A stretch of DNA of 64,000 bases from Geojedonia litorea (GCF_042654525.1 NZ_JBHSGP010000014.1:930001-994000), one strand, 5' to 3'; counted from the first letter of the stretch, positions 16,515-25,948 are shown. A program made the numbers and translations. Notes: a model not told the origin generated them from the letters alone.

Positions 16515-18365
16515 TTACTCAACCGTTACTGATTTGGCTAAATTGCGAGGTTGGTCAACATTTTTACCTAGCATCACTGCAATGTGATACGATAAAAGCT
16601 GTAGCGGTATAGTTGTAAGTAATGGCGATAAGGATTCAAGGGTTTCTGGAACTTCAATAACATGATCGGCCAATTCTCTAACACTTTCATCACCTTGAGT
16701 TACAATACCTATAATTTTGCCTTTTCTAGACTTGATCTCTTGAATATTACTCACTACTTTTTCATAATGACCTTTCTTGGTAGCTATGACTACAATAGGC
16801 ATATTTTCATCAATAAGTGCAATAGGGCCGTGTTTCATTTCAGCAGCAGGATATCCTTCAGCATGTATATAAGAAATTTCTTTTAATTTAAGGGCGCCCT
16901 CTAATGCCACTGGAAAGTTGTATCCTCTTCCTAGATAAAGAAAGTTTTTAGTGTCTTTGTATATATCGGCAATAGTTTGAACTAACGAGTCAGATTTTAA
17001 AGCTAATTCAACTTTTTTAGGAATTAATTCTAATTCAATAAGGTGTGTTCTAAAATCTGAACTTGAAATCGTCCCTTTTGCTCGAGCCAATCTTAATGCA
17101 ATAAGCGTTAGAACGGTAATTTGGGTGGTAAACGCTTTAGTTGAAGCTACACCTATTTCGGGACCGGCATGGGTGTAAGCTCCTGCATTAGTTTCTCGAG
17201 CTATTGTAGAACCTACAACGTTACAAACTCCAAAAACAAAAGCGCCTTTAGATTTTGCAAGTTTTATAGCAGCCAAAGTGTCTGCCGTTTCCCCTGATTG
17301 GGAAATAGCGATCACCACGTCATTTTCTGTAATTACAGGATTTCGATATCTAAATTCGGAAGCGTATTCTACTTCTACCGGAATTCTAGCTAAATCCTCA
17401 AAAATATATTCGGCAACTAAGCCTGCGTGCCAAGAAGTCCCACAAGCTACTATTATTATTCTATTGGCATTTAGAAATTTTTTCATGTTATCTTCAACCC
17501 CCGCCATTTTTATAATGGCTTCATTAGAACGTAATCGCCCTCTAAAGGTGTCTAAAATAGCACTTGGTTGCTCGTAAATTTCTTTCAGCATAAAGTGATC
17601 GTAACCACCTTTTTCAATTTGTTCAAGATTGATTTGAAGCTCTTGCATATAAGGGTCTACAAGAGAATCATCTTTAATTTTTCGAACTTTTATGTCTTTG
17701 CCACGTCTCACTATTGCCATCTCTTCATCTTCGAGATAAATGGCATTTTTCGTATACTCAATAAACGGTGAGGCGTCACTAGCAATAAAAAACTCATCTT
17801 CACCAATGCCTATCGCTAGAGGACTCCCTAGTTTTGCAACCACAATTTCATCAGGTTTAGTTTTATCAAAAACAGCAATGGCATAAGCACCGACAACTTG
17901 GTTAAGAGCTATTTGAACAGCTTTACCTAATTTTATATTACCTTCATTAATTTTAACATCCTCAATAAGATTGACTAGAATTTCTGTGTCTGTTTCAGAT
18001 TTAAAATTGTAACCTCGTTTTAAAAGTTCTTTTTTTAGAGATTCATAATTTTCGATTATACCATTGTGTATAATGACCAAATTTCCAGAATTGGAATAAT
18101 GTGGATGTGAATTTACGTCGTTAGGTACGCCATGGGTTGCCCAACGTGTATGACCTATTCCTAATGTTCCTTTAGTAGAAATCTCATCTTTAACTCTGTG
18201 CTCTAAATCAGCAACTTTTCCTTTTGTTTTGCACAATTTAATGTCGGTTCCGTCAAATAGTGCAACTCCTGCGCTATCATAACCACGGTATTCTAGTCGT
18301 TGTAATCCTTTTAAAATGATTGGGTAAGCTTCTCTATGACCAATATATCCGACAATTCCACACAT
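16515..18365 (-). CDS. glmS: Glutamine-fructose-6-phosphate aminotransferase (isomerizing)
   Basis: 616 residues. The N-terminal class-II glutamine amidotransferase domain begins MCGIVGYIG, with Cys2 as nucleophile after Met removal, and contains RLEYRGYDSAG and GHTRWATHG. Two SIS domains follow (VACGTSWHAG, AISQSGETADT, LGRGYNFPVALEGALKLKE), and the C-terminus ends PRNLAKSVTVE as in other GlmS proteins. It makes glucosamine-6-phosphate for peptidoglycan and LPS. It starts 6 bases after the DUF4270 stop, so the GT5-like, DUF4270 and glmS genes are probably one operon. Confidence 0.97.
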   Translation of the reverse strand: MCGIVGYIGHREAYPIILKGLQRLEYRGYDSAGVALFDGTDIKLCKTKGKVADLEHRVKDEISTKGTLGIGHTRWATHGVPNDVNSHPHYSNSGNLVIIHNGIIENYESLKKELLKRGYNFKSETDTEILVNLIEDVKINEGNIKLGKAVQIALNQVVGAYAIAVFDKTKPDEIVVAKLGSPLAIGIGEDEFFIASDASPFIEYTKNAIYLEDEEMAIVRRGKDIKVRKIKDDSLVDPYMQELQINLEQIEKGGYDHFMLKEIYEQPSAILDTFRGRLRSNEAIIKMAGVEDNMKKFLNANRIIIVACGTSWHAGLVAEYIFEDLARIPVEVEYASEFRYRNPVITENDVVIAISQSGETADTLAAIKLAKSKGAFVFGVCNVVGSTIARETNAGAYTHAGPEIGVASTKAFTTQITVLTLIALRLARAKGTISSSDFRTHLIELELIPKKVELALKSDSLVQTIADIYKDTKNFLYLGRGYNFPVALEGALKLKEISYIHAEGYPAAEMKHGPIALIDENMPIVVIATKKGHYEKVVSNIQEIKSRKGKIIGIVTQGDESVRELADHVIEVPETLESLSPLLTTIPLQLLSYHIAVMLGKNVDQPRNLAKSVTVE

Positions 18366-18371
18366 ATGAGA

Positions 18372-19988
18372 TTAGTTGTTTGGTTCTGTGTATAAGATTT
18401 CTAAATATAACTTTTTTGCTTCAATAGACGTGTTATTTCCGTGGAGAACAGTCCCGCGTGGCGTAACAATTGAACTTAAAGGAACTTTCGTGTTTAAATT
18501 ATCACTGGTTAGAAGACGATATTGAAGACTGCTAGATTCTATATTTACGTTGGCACTAACTGCTAATCCTAATTTCACATTAGTAGAATCTCTTAAAAGG
18601 ATATTGTTAATGTGTTCTGTAAGTCTTATTTTATACTTGATCCCTCGTCCGTCGGGCTCATTATCAACACGTTGCAATTTGCCAAGGTGGCTAATTCTAG
18701 AGTTAACAGGAACCGTTGAGTTAACTAAATCGACAAAATAATCTGGTAGTGGTGTGTTGTTTTCTAAATCATATAAATACACTCTATCGGGTTCTGTAAG
18801 TTGTTGTACGGCCGTTTGATCAACATAGAATACAAGATTCGCTTCGTTGATTAGCCATTTACCTTTTCTATTTCTAAAATAGTCTAATTGCGGTACATCT
18901 AATCCTGAATCTGGGTCTTGAATGAGTCCACTAAACAAATCTATAATAGCAACGGAGCCTTGTCCACCTTTTAAGTAAAGTTTTTCATCACCATTAACGG
19001 CATCGCCGTTTGTAATAGGATTTGAAGGTTCAGAAATTAAATTAAAACGGTTACCTGTAAATGTAAATTCATAGGTATTTTTTTCACGAACTCCAGCTTG
19101 TGTTGACGATTCAATATCATAATACATTGTGATTTTTGCGTTTGCCCCAGCAAAATTAAGCAGGGACAAATTCCCGTTACCATTAACAGCTTCAGTTTTA
19201 AAATAAATACCTCTAAAATAATCTTTGAAATTATTTAGGTTGCTTAATTCAATACTACCTTCTTTTGCAATAATTTTTTGACGCCAAAATGTGGTGTCTA
19301 GTTTTACACGCAATGCAGGAGCTAATCGTTCAGTAATTTCACCTGAAGTATTTTTTATTTGAATTTCACTGTCATTTGGAACAAAATTTTCAAGCACGCC
19401 ATTTGGTGTACCTGCTATCTTTATTAAAGTACCTTCTAATTGAGTTGTATTAATTTGATCTAAACCTGTTGACCCATTAGAATAATAAGTTTGGGTTGAA
19501 TTAATTTCTGAACTCGGATTAAAATCTCTTAAAAAATAGTTGTTTTCGTAAATAGATAGTTTAATAGGGTCTGTGCCAAAAACAGAATCCAGTTCATAAA
19601 TTGTTTTTCCACTATCGTTAACACTTATTGACCTACTAAAATATGGAATATGTAATACAACAGAATCCATTTTAACATTGTTACCAAACACACGATTAAA
19701 AATAGTTGTACTTATTTGGCTCACAACATTTGCAGTTGTAGTGCCATAAACGGGATCATAATAAGTTCCTAAAAAATTAAGCGGCAAATTGCTAGTCTGA
19801 ACCGGATCAAGTTTTTTAGTGTAAGCAACTACGTTGAACTTTTGTTTTGCTGCTTTAAAATGGACGGCATTATCATTATTTATAATATCAGAATCTATAC
19901 TTGCGAAATCTTTATCACAAGCTATAAATGAACTAATCAACAACGTTAAAATTGCTAGATTTTTAAGGGCAATTTGTTTCTTTTTCAT
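18372..19988 (-). CDS. DUF4270 family lipoprotein
   Basis: 538 residues. A lipoprotein signal ends ISSFIAC (cysteine at about 24), followed by an extracytoplasmic beta-rich protein with the DUF4270 hallmarks: NFLGTYYDPVYG, then MDSVVLHIPY, and the central LYDLENNTPLPDY. Its function is unknown; the family is common in Bacteroidota. It lies 11 bases after the GT5-like gene and 6 bases before glmS. Co-occurrence with glmS suggests a cell-envelope role, which is only an inference. Confidence 0.8.
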   Translation of the reverse strand: MKKKQIALKNLAILTLLISSFIACDKDFASIDSDIINNDNAVHFKAAKQKFNVVAYTKKLDPVQTSNLPLNFLGTYYDPVYGTTTANVVSQISTTIFNRVFGNNVKMDSVVLHIPYFSRSISVNDSGKTIYELDSVFGTDPIKLSIYENNYFLRDFNPSSEINSTQTYYSNGSTGLDQINTTQLEGTLIKIAGTPNGVLENFVPNDSEIQIKNTSGEITERLAPALRVKLDTTFWRQKIIAKEGSIELSNLNNFKDYFRGIYFKTEAVNGNGNLSLLNFAGANAKITMYYDIESSTQAGVREKNTYEFTFTGNRFNLISEPSNPITNGDAVNGDEKLYLKGGQGSVAIIDLFSGLIQDPDSGLDVPQLDYFRNRKGKWLINEANLVFYVDQTAVQQLTEPDRVYLYDLENNTPLPDYFVDLVNSTVPVNSRISHLGKLQRVDNEPDGRGIKYKIRLTEHINNILLRDSTNVKLGLAVSANVNIESSSLQYRLLTSDNLNTKVPLSSIVTPRGTVLHGNNTSIEAKKLYLEILYTEPNN

Positions 19989-19999
19989 TAAATGTATTT

Positions 20000-20809
20000 C
20001 TAGTTTAATACTTGAGAGGTATAAAATTCACTGTAGGGCTCTGCGAACTCTTCAGGTGAGAAGTATTCTAAAACGGGTTTATTAGATTCAGCTAAATAGG
20101 TTTCAAGCTCTTTTGGTATTTCTTCAGATCCTTTAATGAGAGCATCAGAATAGTCTATTGCAATCTTCATTAAATTAACGTAAGATGGTTTATCTAAATG
20201 TTTAATGGCTTCTTCTTCAATATTGTCAAACCTCACTTTGTCAATCATTTTTGTATCTAACGTTTCATCAAAGCTTTGATTGTATACAGAGGTCACAATT
20301 TTACTATCAGTAAAAAGCGGCTCATTTTTATAATACTCCTTAAGATAGATAGGCAGTAGTGATGCAAGCCAGCCATTAACATGGATAATATCTGGAGACC
20401 AATTTAATTTTTTAACGGTTTCTATAACACCTTTAGCAAAGAAAATAGCACGTTCATCATTATCGCTAAACAATTTGCCGTCTTCATCAGTTAGAGTTGC
20501 TTTTCTTTTAAAATATTCTTCATTATCAATAAAGTAGACCTGAATACGTTCTTTAGGTATAGAGGCAACTTTGATAATTAGTGGCATGTCCAAGTCATTT
20601 ATTACCAGATTTATTCCAGACAAACGTATAACTTCGTGAAGCTGGTGCCGTCTTTCATTGATATTTCCGTAACGAGGCATGAATATTCTAATCTGACCCC
20701 CTTGTTTGTTTACCATTTTTGGAGCTTCAAATGACATTGAAGAAATCTCTGTTTCTGGTAAATATGGTACAACTTCAGAGGACACATACAATATTCTCTT
20801 ATCTTTCAT
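20000..20809 (-). CDS. Truncated GT5 starch/glycogen synthase-like protein (N-terminal domain only)
   Basis: 269 residues that match the N-terminal Rossmann domain of glycogen synthase (ILYVSSEVVPY, MVNKQGGQIRIFMPRYG, FFAKGVIETVKKLNWSPDIIHVNGWLASLLPIYLK). The C-terminal nucleotide-binding half, about 200 residues, is missing. The KTGGLADV-type ADP-glucose motif is replaced by PETEISSMSFEA. Glycogen synthesis by this protein alone is therefore unlikely; it may be regulatory or structural, or need a partner. It heads the minus-strand run with DUF4270 and glmS and is divergent from panC. Confidence 0.75.
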   Translation of the reverse strand: MKDKRILYVSSEVVPYLPETEISSMSFEAPKMVNKQGGQIRIFMPRYGNINERRHQLHEVIRLSGINLVINDLDMPLIIKVASIPKERIQVYFIDNEEYFKRKATLTDEDGKLFSDNDERAIFFAKGVIETVKKLNWSPDIIHVNGWLASLLPIYLKEYYKNEPLFTDSKIVTSVYNQSFDETLDTKMIDKVRFDNIEEEAIKHLDKPSYVNLMKIAIDYSDALIKGSEEIPKELETYLAESNKPVLEYFSPEEFAEPYSEFYTSQVLN

Positions 20810-20847
20810 AAATGATTTCGTTTTTGGAATTAAAAATAAAAAACACG

Positions 20848-20894
20848 CAAAATTACAAAAATTTATGCAGATTGCTAGTAAAATATTAAGTTTG
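20848..20894. promoter_or_regulatory. Divergent promoter region of the GT5-like gene and panC
   Basis: Two exact -7 boxes face apart: TAATTTTG on the minus strand (20855-20848) for the GT5-like gene and TAAGTTTG on the plus strand (20887-20894) for panC. For panC a TTTA at 20862-20865 sits 21 bases upstream; for the other gene no clear -33 box is seen. Confidence 0.5.
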
Positions 20895-20919
20895 CACGCT
20901 GTTAAACTTTTGTTATTAC

Positions 20920-21771
20920 ATGAATGTTTTCCATAAAAAGAGTGACTTAAATAAAGCTGTTAATACGTTTAATTCAGCTTATCACACCCTTGGATTAGTG
21001 CCTACAATGGGAGCGCTTCACAGTGGGCATTTGGCACTAATTAAACAAGCATTAAGTGAAAATAACTTGGTTGTAGTAAGCATCTTTGTGAACCCAACTC
21101 AATTTGATAACAAGTCTGATTTACAAAAATATCCAAGAACATTAGATTATGATGTTGCCTTACTAGGAACTTTAACTGAAGGCGAGATTATAGTTTATGC
21201 CCCTACTGTAGATGATGTCTATGATGGTAATGTGAGTTCATCAAACTTTTCATTTGATGGTTTAGAGGAAAGTATGGAAGGTAAATTTAGAACAGGACAT
21301 TTTGACGGTGTTGGCACCGTAGTTAAACGTTTATTTGAAATTGTTAAACCTGATAATGCCTACTTTGGAGAAAAAGACTTTCAACAGTTAATGATTATTA
21401 GAAAGCTGGTTGAAAAGCACAATATTCCTGTAAATATTATTGGATGTCCAATATATCGCGAAAAAGATGGATTAGCTATGAGTTCAAGAAATGCGAGATT
21501 AACTCCTGAATATCGCAAAGCAGCACCATTTATTTATAAAATATTAAAATCTGCCAAAATAAAGTTTGGTACAAATAGTGATATTAAAGTGGTAGAATGG
21601 GTGAAGTCTAAATTTGCAAAGCATCCTTTATTAAAATTAGAATATTTTACCATAGCAGATGAAGAGACACTTCAACCTATTAAGCGAAAATCAAAATCAA
21701 AATCATACAGAGCTTTTATTGCAGTTTATGCAGGAGAAATTCGACTTATAGACAATATCGCTCTAAATTAA
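20920..21771 (+). CDS. panC: Pantothenate synthetase
   Basis: 283 residues. It joins pantoate and beta-alanine with ATP. The nucleotidyltransferase motifs are PTMGALHSGHL (the HxGH signature), FVNPTQF, FGEKDFQQL and the KMSKS-like AMSSRNARL. The gene lies 110 bases from the divergent GT5-like gene and 13 bases before panD, so both enzymes that supply pantothenate share a strand and probably a transcript. Confidence 0.97.
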   Translation: MNVFHKKSDLNKAVNTFNSAYHTLGLVPTMGALHSGHLALIKQALSENNLVVVSIFVNPTQFDNKSDLQKYPRTLDYDVALLGTLTEGEIIVYAPTVDDVYDGNVSSSNFSFDGLEESMEGKFRTGHFDGVGTVVKRLFEIVKPDNAYFGEKDFQQLMIIRKLVEKHNIPVNIIGCPIYREKDGLAMSSRNARLTPEYRKAAPFIYKILKSAKIKFGTNSDIKVVEWVKSKFAKHPLLKLEYFTIADEETLQPIKRKSKSKSYRAFIAVYAGEIRLIDNIALN

Positions 21772-21772
21772 T

Positions 21773-21780
21773 TACCTTTG
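21773..21780 (+). promoter_or_regulatory. Internal -7 box just before panD
   Basis: TACCTTTG, an exact -7 consensus, starts one base after the panC stop codon and ends four bases before the panD ATG at 21785. Initiation would give an almost leaderless panD mRNA. No convincing -33 box is present, since its position falls in panC coding sequence. Confidence 0.4.
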
Positions 21781-21784
21781 CCAA

Positions 21785-22135
21785 ATGCAAATTCAAGTTG
21801 TAAAATCAAAAATACATCGCGTCAAATGTACGGGAGCCGACTTAAACTATATTGGTAGTATTACTATTGATGAAGACCTCATGGACGCGGCCAACATTAT
21901 TCAAGGAGAGAAAGTTCAAATTGTAAATAATGATAACGGTGAGCGTTTAGAAACTTATGTGATTCCCGGACCTAGAAATAGCGGTGAAATTACACTTAAT
22001 GGGGCCGCTGCTCGTAAAGTTTCTGTTGGTGATACCTTAATCTTAATTACTTATGCATTTATGGATATTGAAGAAGCTAAAATATTCAAACCTTCTCTAG
22101 TATTTCCTGATGAGGCCACTAATCTTTTAAAATAA
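21785..22135 (+). CDS. panD: Aspartate 1-decarboxylase (proenzyme)
   Basis: 116 residues. The self-cleavage site that creates the pyruvoyl group lies in the LNYIGSITID segment (Gly-Ser bond at about residues 24-25), where KxKIHR and Y22 are conserved. It makes beta-alanine for PanC. GPRNSGEITLNGAAARKV is the typical core. It sits 13 bases after panC and 4 bases before the next gene. Confidence 0.96.
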   Translation: MQIQVVKSKIHRVKCTGADLNYIGSITIDEDLMDAANIIQGEKVQIVNNDNGERLETYVIPGPRNSGEITLNGAAARKVSVGDTLILITYAFMDIEEAKIFKPSLVFPDEATNLLK

Positions 22136-22139
22136 ACTC

Positions 22140-23093
22140 TTGAATACATCGCTTGCAAAGATTCTCAAAATAACATTGCCACTATTATTGGGAGTAGTGT
22201 TAATTTGGTATTCTTTGTCCAAGATTTCATTTCAAGACCTTGTTCAGTATTTTAAGAATGCCGATTACATGTTTATCGGTTTAGGACTGCTTTTTGGGCT
22301 TTTAAGTCATCTGTCTCGTGCGTATCGTTGGAAATTTATGATCGAACCCATGGGCTATAATTTAAGGCTGCCCAATAGTATTATGGCTGTTTTTGCAACC
22401 TATTTAGTCAACTATACCATACCGAGGGCAGGAGAAGTAACTCGAGCCACTATACTAACAAATTACGAAGGAGTTCCGTTTGAAAAAGGTTTTGGAACAA
22501 TTGTAGCCGAACGAATTGCTGATATGTGTATTATGATGCTCATTATAGCAATTACACTTTTTTTAGAATTTGAGTTTATTTTTCAATTCTTTATTGAACG
22601 ATTTGATCCTTTTAAGATAAGTATTGCTATTGCTATTTTGTTGATATTGGGATTTCTGTTTTTCATTTTCTTAAAGCGAAGCTCTTCGACATTTGCAATA
22701 AAAATTAGGTCTTTTGTGGAAGGTTTGATCGAAGGTGTATTAAGTATTTTCAAAATGGAAAAAAAATGGGCATTCATTTTCCATACTTTTTTTATTTGGG
22801 CAATGTATGTGCTTATGTTTTATATTACCACCTTCGCTTTAGATGAAACCTCAAATATTCCTTTGGCTGCCATTCTTATTGGTTTTATTTCAGCAAGTTT
22901 TAGTATTGCTGCTACCAACGGAGGAATTGGCTCATACCCCGTTGCGGTTTATGCTGCTTTTTCAATTTTTTCAATCGCAAAAGAACCTAGCATAGCATTT
23001 GGATGGATTATGTGGTCCTCACAAACCCTTATGATAATTGTTTTAGGCGGATTGTCTTTATTCTATTTACCAATCTATAATAGAAGGAAATAA
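22140..23093 (+). CDS. YbhN/UPF0104-like flippase-type integral membrane protein
   Basis: 317 residues with about eight hydrophobic segments. It is in the family of lysylphosphatidylglycerol-synthase transmembrane domains (UPF0104): LLSHLSRAYRWKFMI, NYTIPRAGEVTRATIL and the late ATNGGIGSYPVAVYAAF motif. The catalytic aminoacyl-transfer domain of MprF is absent, so it may be a lipid or polymer translocator; the substrate is unknown. The start is TTG at 22140, four bases after the panD stop; translation begins NTSLAKILKITLPLL. Confidence 0.8.
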   Translation: MNTSLAKILKITLPLLLGVVLIWYSLSKISFQDLVQYFKNADYMFIGLGLLFGLLSHLSRAYRWKFMIEPMGYNLRLPNSIMAVFATYLVNYTIPRAGEVTRATILTNYEGVPFEKGFGTIVAERIADMCIMMLIIAITLFLEFEFIFQFFIERFDPFKISIAIAILLILGFLFFIFLKRSSSTFAIKIRSFVEGLIEGVLSIFKMEKKWAFIFHTFFIWAMYVLMFYITTFALDETSNIPLAAILIGFISASFSIAATNGGIGSYPVAVYAAFSIFSIAKEPSIAFGWIMWSSQTLMIIVLGGLSLFYLPIYNRRK

Positions 23094-23131
23094 TTTTTTA
23101 CCTTGCCATATCAATTTTAAATCTACCAATC

Positions 23132-24280
23132 ATGAATAAACTTATCCTGTTGTGTGTGTTGTGTTTTAGTTTAAACACAGTGCATTCTCAAGCTAAATAT
23201 GAAACTATTCGATCCAATAAGTTAGGAGAAGATCGTCAATTAAAAATTTTACTACCTAGAGGATATAATCCGGATGACACAAAAAAGTATCCATTAATAA
23301 TTGTGTTGGATGGTGATTATTTATTTGAAGCTGTAGCTGGGAATGTTGATTATTATTCCTATTGGGAGGATATGCCAGAGTCTATTGTTGTAGGTATAAA
23401 ACAAGCAGACCAACGTTATGATGATTGTATGTATTCTGAGCAAAACTCACTTCCAATTGAAACAGGTGCTGCATTTTTTGAATTTATAGGAATGGAACTC
23501 ATACCTTATTTAAACAAGACGTTTAAAACTGAAAACTTCAGGGCCATAGTTGGTCATGGTGAAACGGCCAATTTTATCAATTATTTTTTGTTTAAAGACC
23601 AACCATTATTTCAAGCTTATGTTTGTATTGCTCCAGATTTAGCGTCACAAACAGGGCAATACCTAACCGAGCGATTAAAGGTGTTTGAAAAAAAGATTTT
23701 TTACTACATGGCAACTTCCAGTAATGATGCGCCTTCAATAAATGAAAATGTAGTTGCATTAGACAAGAATATTAAAGCTTTAGAAAACAAAAATCTACTT
23801 TATAATTTTGACAACTTTGAAGGCCCTTCACATTATGCTTTACCTGCGCATGCTATCCCAAAAGCTTTAGAAAGCATCTTTTTTGTGTTTCAACCTATTA
23901 GTAAAAAGGAATACACAGAAACAATTTTAAAATTGGAAACATCTCCTGTAGACTATCTCCTAGAAAAGTATAAAACCATTAAAGAATTATTTGGAATAGA
24001 AAAACAAATATTGGTTAATGATTTTAAAGCTATTCAAGCTGCAATAGAGAAAAGTAAATCGTTTGAGTATTATGAGGATTTGGGGAAAATTGCTAGAAAA
24101 GAATATCCTGACACCCTTTTAGGCAGTTATTATTTAGCTCGATTTTATGAAGAAACTGGCGAGCCCAAAAAAGCCATGAAAACCTATAAATCGGCCTATA
24201 TTCTCCAAGAAATAGGTGGAATTACGAAAGATTTAATGCTAGAAAAAGCTGAAGAAATTAAAGCTGATTTCGGTTTTTAA
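23132..24280 (+). CDS. Secreted esterase-D-like alpha/beta hydrolase fold protein lacking the serine nucleophile
   Basis: 382 residues. A signal peptide (1-19, ending NTVHSQ) precedes an Fes/esterase-D-like fold: RQLKILLPRGYN, YPLIIVLDGDYLFE, then the nucleophile elbow. There the expected GHSxGG is G141-H142-G143-E144-T145, so serine is replaced by glycine. A late histidine (GPSHYALPAHA) is kept. The last 90 residues resemble a TPR helix pair (LGSYYLARFYEETGEPKKAMKTYKSAY). It may be a non-catalytic binding protein. The neighbours are a YbhN-like gene upstream and radA 31 bases downstream. Confidence 0.7.
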   Translation: MNKLILLCVLCFSLNTVHSQAKYETIRSNKLGEDRQLKILLPRGYNPDDTKKYPLIIVLDGDYLFEAVAGNVDYYSYWEDMPESIVVGIKQADQRYDDCMYSEQNSLPIETGAAFFEFIGMELIPYLNKTFKTENFRAIVGHGETANFINYFLFKDQPLFQAYVCIAPDLASQTGQYLTERLKVFEKKIFYYMATSSNDAPSINENVVALDKNIKALENKNLLYNFDNFEGPSHYALPAHAIPKALESIFFVFQPISKKEYTETILKLETSPVDYLLEKYKTIKELFGIEKQILVNDFKAIQAAIEKSKSFEYYEDLGKIARKEYPDTLLGSYYLARFYEETGEPKKAMKTYKSAYILQEIGGITKDLMLEKAEEIKADFGF

Positions 24281-24311
24281 ACCTAAAATATAATGCATCC
24301 TATCACAAACT

Positions 24312-25670
24312 ATGGCTAAAGTAAAAACATCCTTTTTTTGTCAAAATTGTGGCAGCCAATTTTCAAAATGGCAAGGTCAGTGCACAACGTGTAAAGAATG
24401 GAATACCATAGTTGAAGAGGTTATTCAAACTCCCGAAAAAAGTGATTGGAAAGCCCCTAATTCTAATGTAAAGCGTGTTTCAAAACCCTTAAGAATAGAC
24501 GAAATTGATGTAGGAGAGGAGATAAGATTAAATACACGTGATGAAGAATTTAATCGTGTGCTTGGCGGAGGTTTGGTACCAGGGTCCTTAACACTTTTGG
24601 GCGGCGAACCTGGTATAGGGAAAAGCACCTTATTACTTCAAATAACCTTAAAACTTCCATATAAATCGTTATACGTTTCAGGTGAAGAGAGCCAGAAGCA
24701 AATTAAAATGCGAGCTGAGCGAATTAACCCAAGTAACACCAATTGCTACATACTTACTGAAACAAAAACCCAAAACATCTTCAAACAAATTGAGGCTTTA
24801 GAACCAGACATTGTGGTCATTGATTCTATTCAAACGCTTCATAGTGATTATGTTGAATCTGCTTCTGGAAGTATATCACAAATAAAAGAATGTACTACCG
24901 AACTCATCAAATTTGCAAAAGAAACGGCAACGCCCGTGATTTTAATTGGCCATATTACAAAGGATGGTGCCATTGCAGGACCTAAAATATTAGAGCATAT
25001 GGTTGATACTGTCTTGCAGTTTGAAGGGGATAGAAACCACGTTTTTAGAATACTTCGTGCTAATAAAAACCGATTTGGGTCTACAAACGAATTGGGGATC
25101 TATGAAATGCAAGGCTCTGGATTACGTGAAGTTTCAAATCCATCAGAAATTTTAATTTCTCAAAAGGATGAAGAATTATCCGGGCATGCAATTGCCGCTA
25201 CTTTAGAAGGCATGCGCCCGTTAATGATTGAAGTACAGGCGCTGGTGAGTACCGCTGTATATGGAACGCCTCAACGATCGGCTACTGGTTTTAATGCGAA
25301 ACGTTTAAATATGTTACTCGCTGTTTTAGAAAAGCGTGCAGGGTTTAGGTTAGGCGCAAAAGATGTGTTTTTAAATATAACGGGAGGTATTACCGTTGAT
25401 GATCCTGCAATTGATTTAGCGGTTGTAGCAGCCATTTTATCTTCAAATGAAGACGAAGCAGTTTCTAAAGAATTTTGTTTTGCGGCTGAAGTTGGTCTTT
25501 CTGGTGAAATTCGTCCTGTGCAACGTGTTGAGCAGCGTATTTTAGAAGCTGAAAAACTAGGATTCTCAACCATTTTTGTTTCTAAATACAATAAAATAGC
25601 ATTAAAAAATACTGTGATAAAAATTCAGTTGGTATCAAAGATTGAAGATTTGATTGCCTTTATTGTTTAA
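24312..25670 (+). CDS. radA: DNA repair protein RadA
   Basis: 452 residues. Domains in order: an N-terminal C4 zinc finger (CQNCGSQFSKWQGQCTTC), a RecA-like ATPase with Walker A GGEPGIGKST and the RadA signature KNRFG (about residues 253-257), and a C-terminal Lon-like domain (ITGGITVDDPAIDLAVVAAI). It promotes branch migration in recombination. It is the last gene of the panC-radA same-strand run; no terminator hairpin was seen after it. Confidence 0.97.
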   Translation: MAKVKTSFFCQNCGSQFSKWQGQCTTCKEWNTIVEEVIQTPEKSDWKAPNSNVKRVSKPLRIDEIDVGEEIRLNTRDEEFNRVLGGGLVPGSLTLLGGEPGIGKSTLLLQITLKLPYKSLYVSGEESQKQIKMRAERINPSNTNCYILTETKTQNIFKQIEALEPDIVVIDSIQTLHSDYVESASGSISQIKECTTELIKFAKETATPVILIGHITKDGAIAGPKILEHMVDTVLQFEGDRNHVFRILRANKNRFGSTNELGIYEMQGSGLREVSNPSEILISQKDEELSGHAIAATLEGMRPLMIEVQALVSTAVYGTPQRSATGFNAKRLNMLLAVLEKRAGFRLGAKDVFLNITGGITVDDPAIDLAVVAAILSSNEDEAVSKEFCFAAEVGLSGEIRPVQRVEQRILEAEKLGFSTIFVSKYNKIALKNTVIKIQLVSKIEDLIAFIV

Positions 25671-25759
25671 CACCTAAGACGTCTCAATATACCTATCAAA
25701 ACCAATTAAAAGGGAGCAGTTTTTAAACATGAATACTTTGCACTATTCCAAAATTTTTA

Positions 25760-25775
25760 AAACACAATTGTGTTT
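25760..25775. promoter_or_regulatory. Perfect 16-bp palindrome upstream of the T9SS protein gene
   Basis: AAACACAA followed by its exact inverse TTGTGTTT, centred between 25767 and 25768, about 180 bases before the large gene. It has the size of an operator for a dimeric repressor or activator. No T-run follows, so it does not look like a terminator. The regulator is unknown. Confidence 0.4.
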
Positions 25776-25919
25776 GATAAATAGAATAGTTTTAAATCCA
25801 TAATTAAAGGCTTCATTATTTTTCCATTTTACAAATACCATTCATCTATATTAAATTGTAATTTATTTCAATATACAAACCATTAAACGAATAGATCTTT
25901 TTAAAAGTAATACCGCTAT

Positions 25920-25927
25920 TAATTTTG
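25920..25927 (+). promoter_or_regulatory. -7 box of the large T9SS protein gene
   Basis: TAATTTTG, exact consensus, 21 bases before the ATG at 25949. A TTTT at 25898-25901 lies 18 bases upstream as a weak -33 box. Confidence 0.45.
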
Positions 25928-25948
25928 CCATAAGTCAAACTATGCGAA

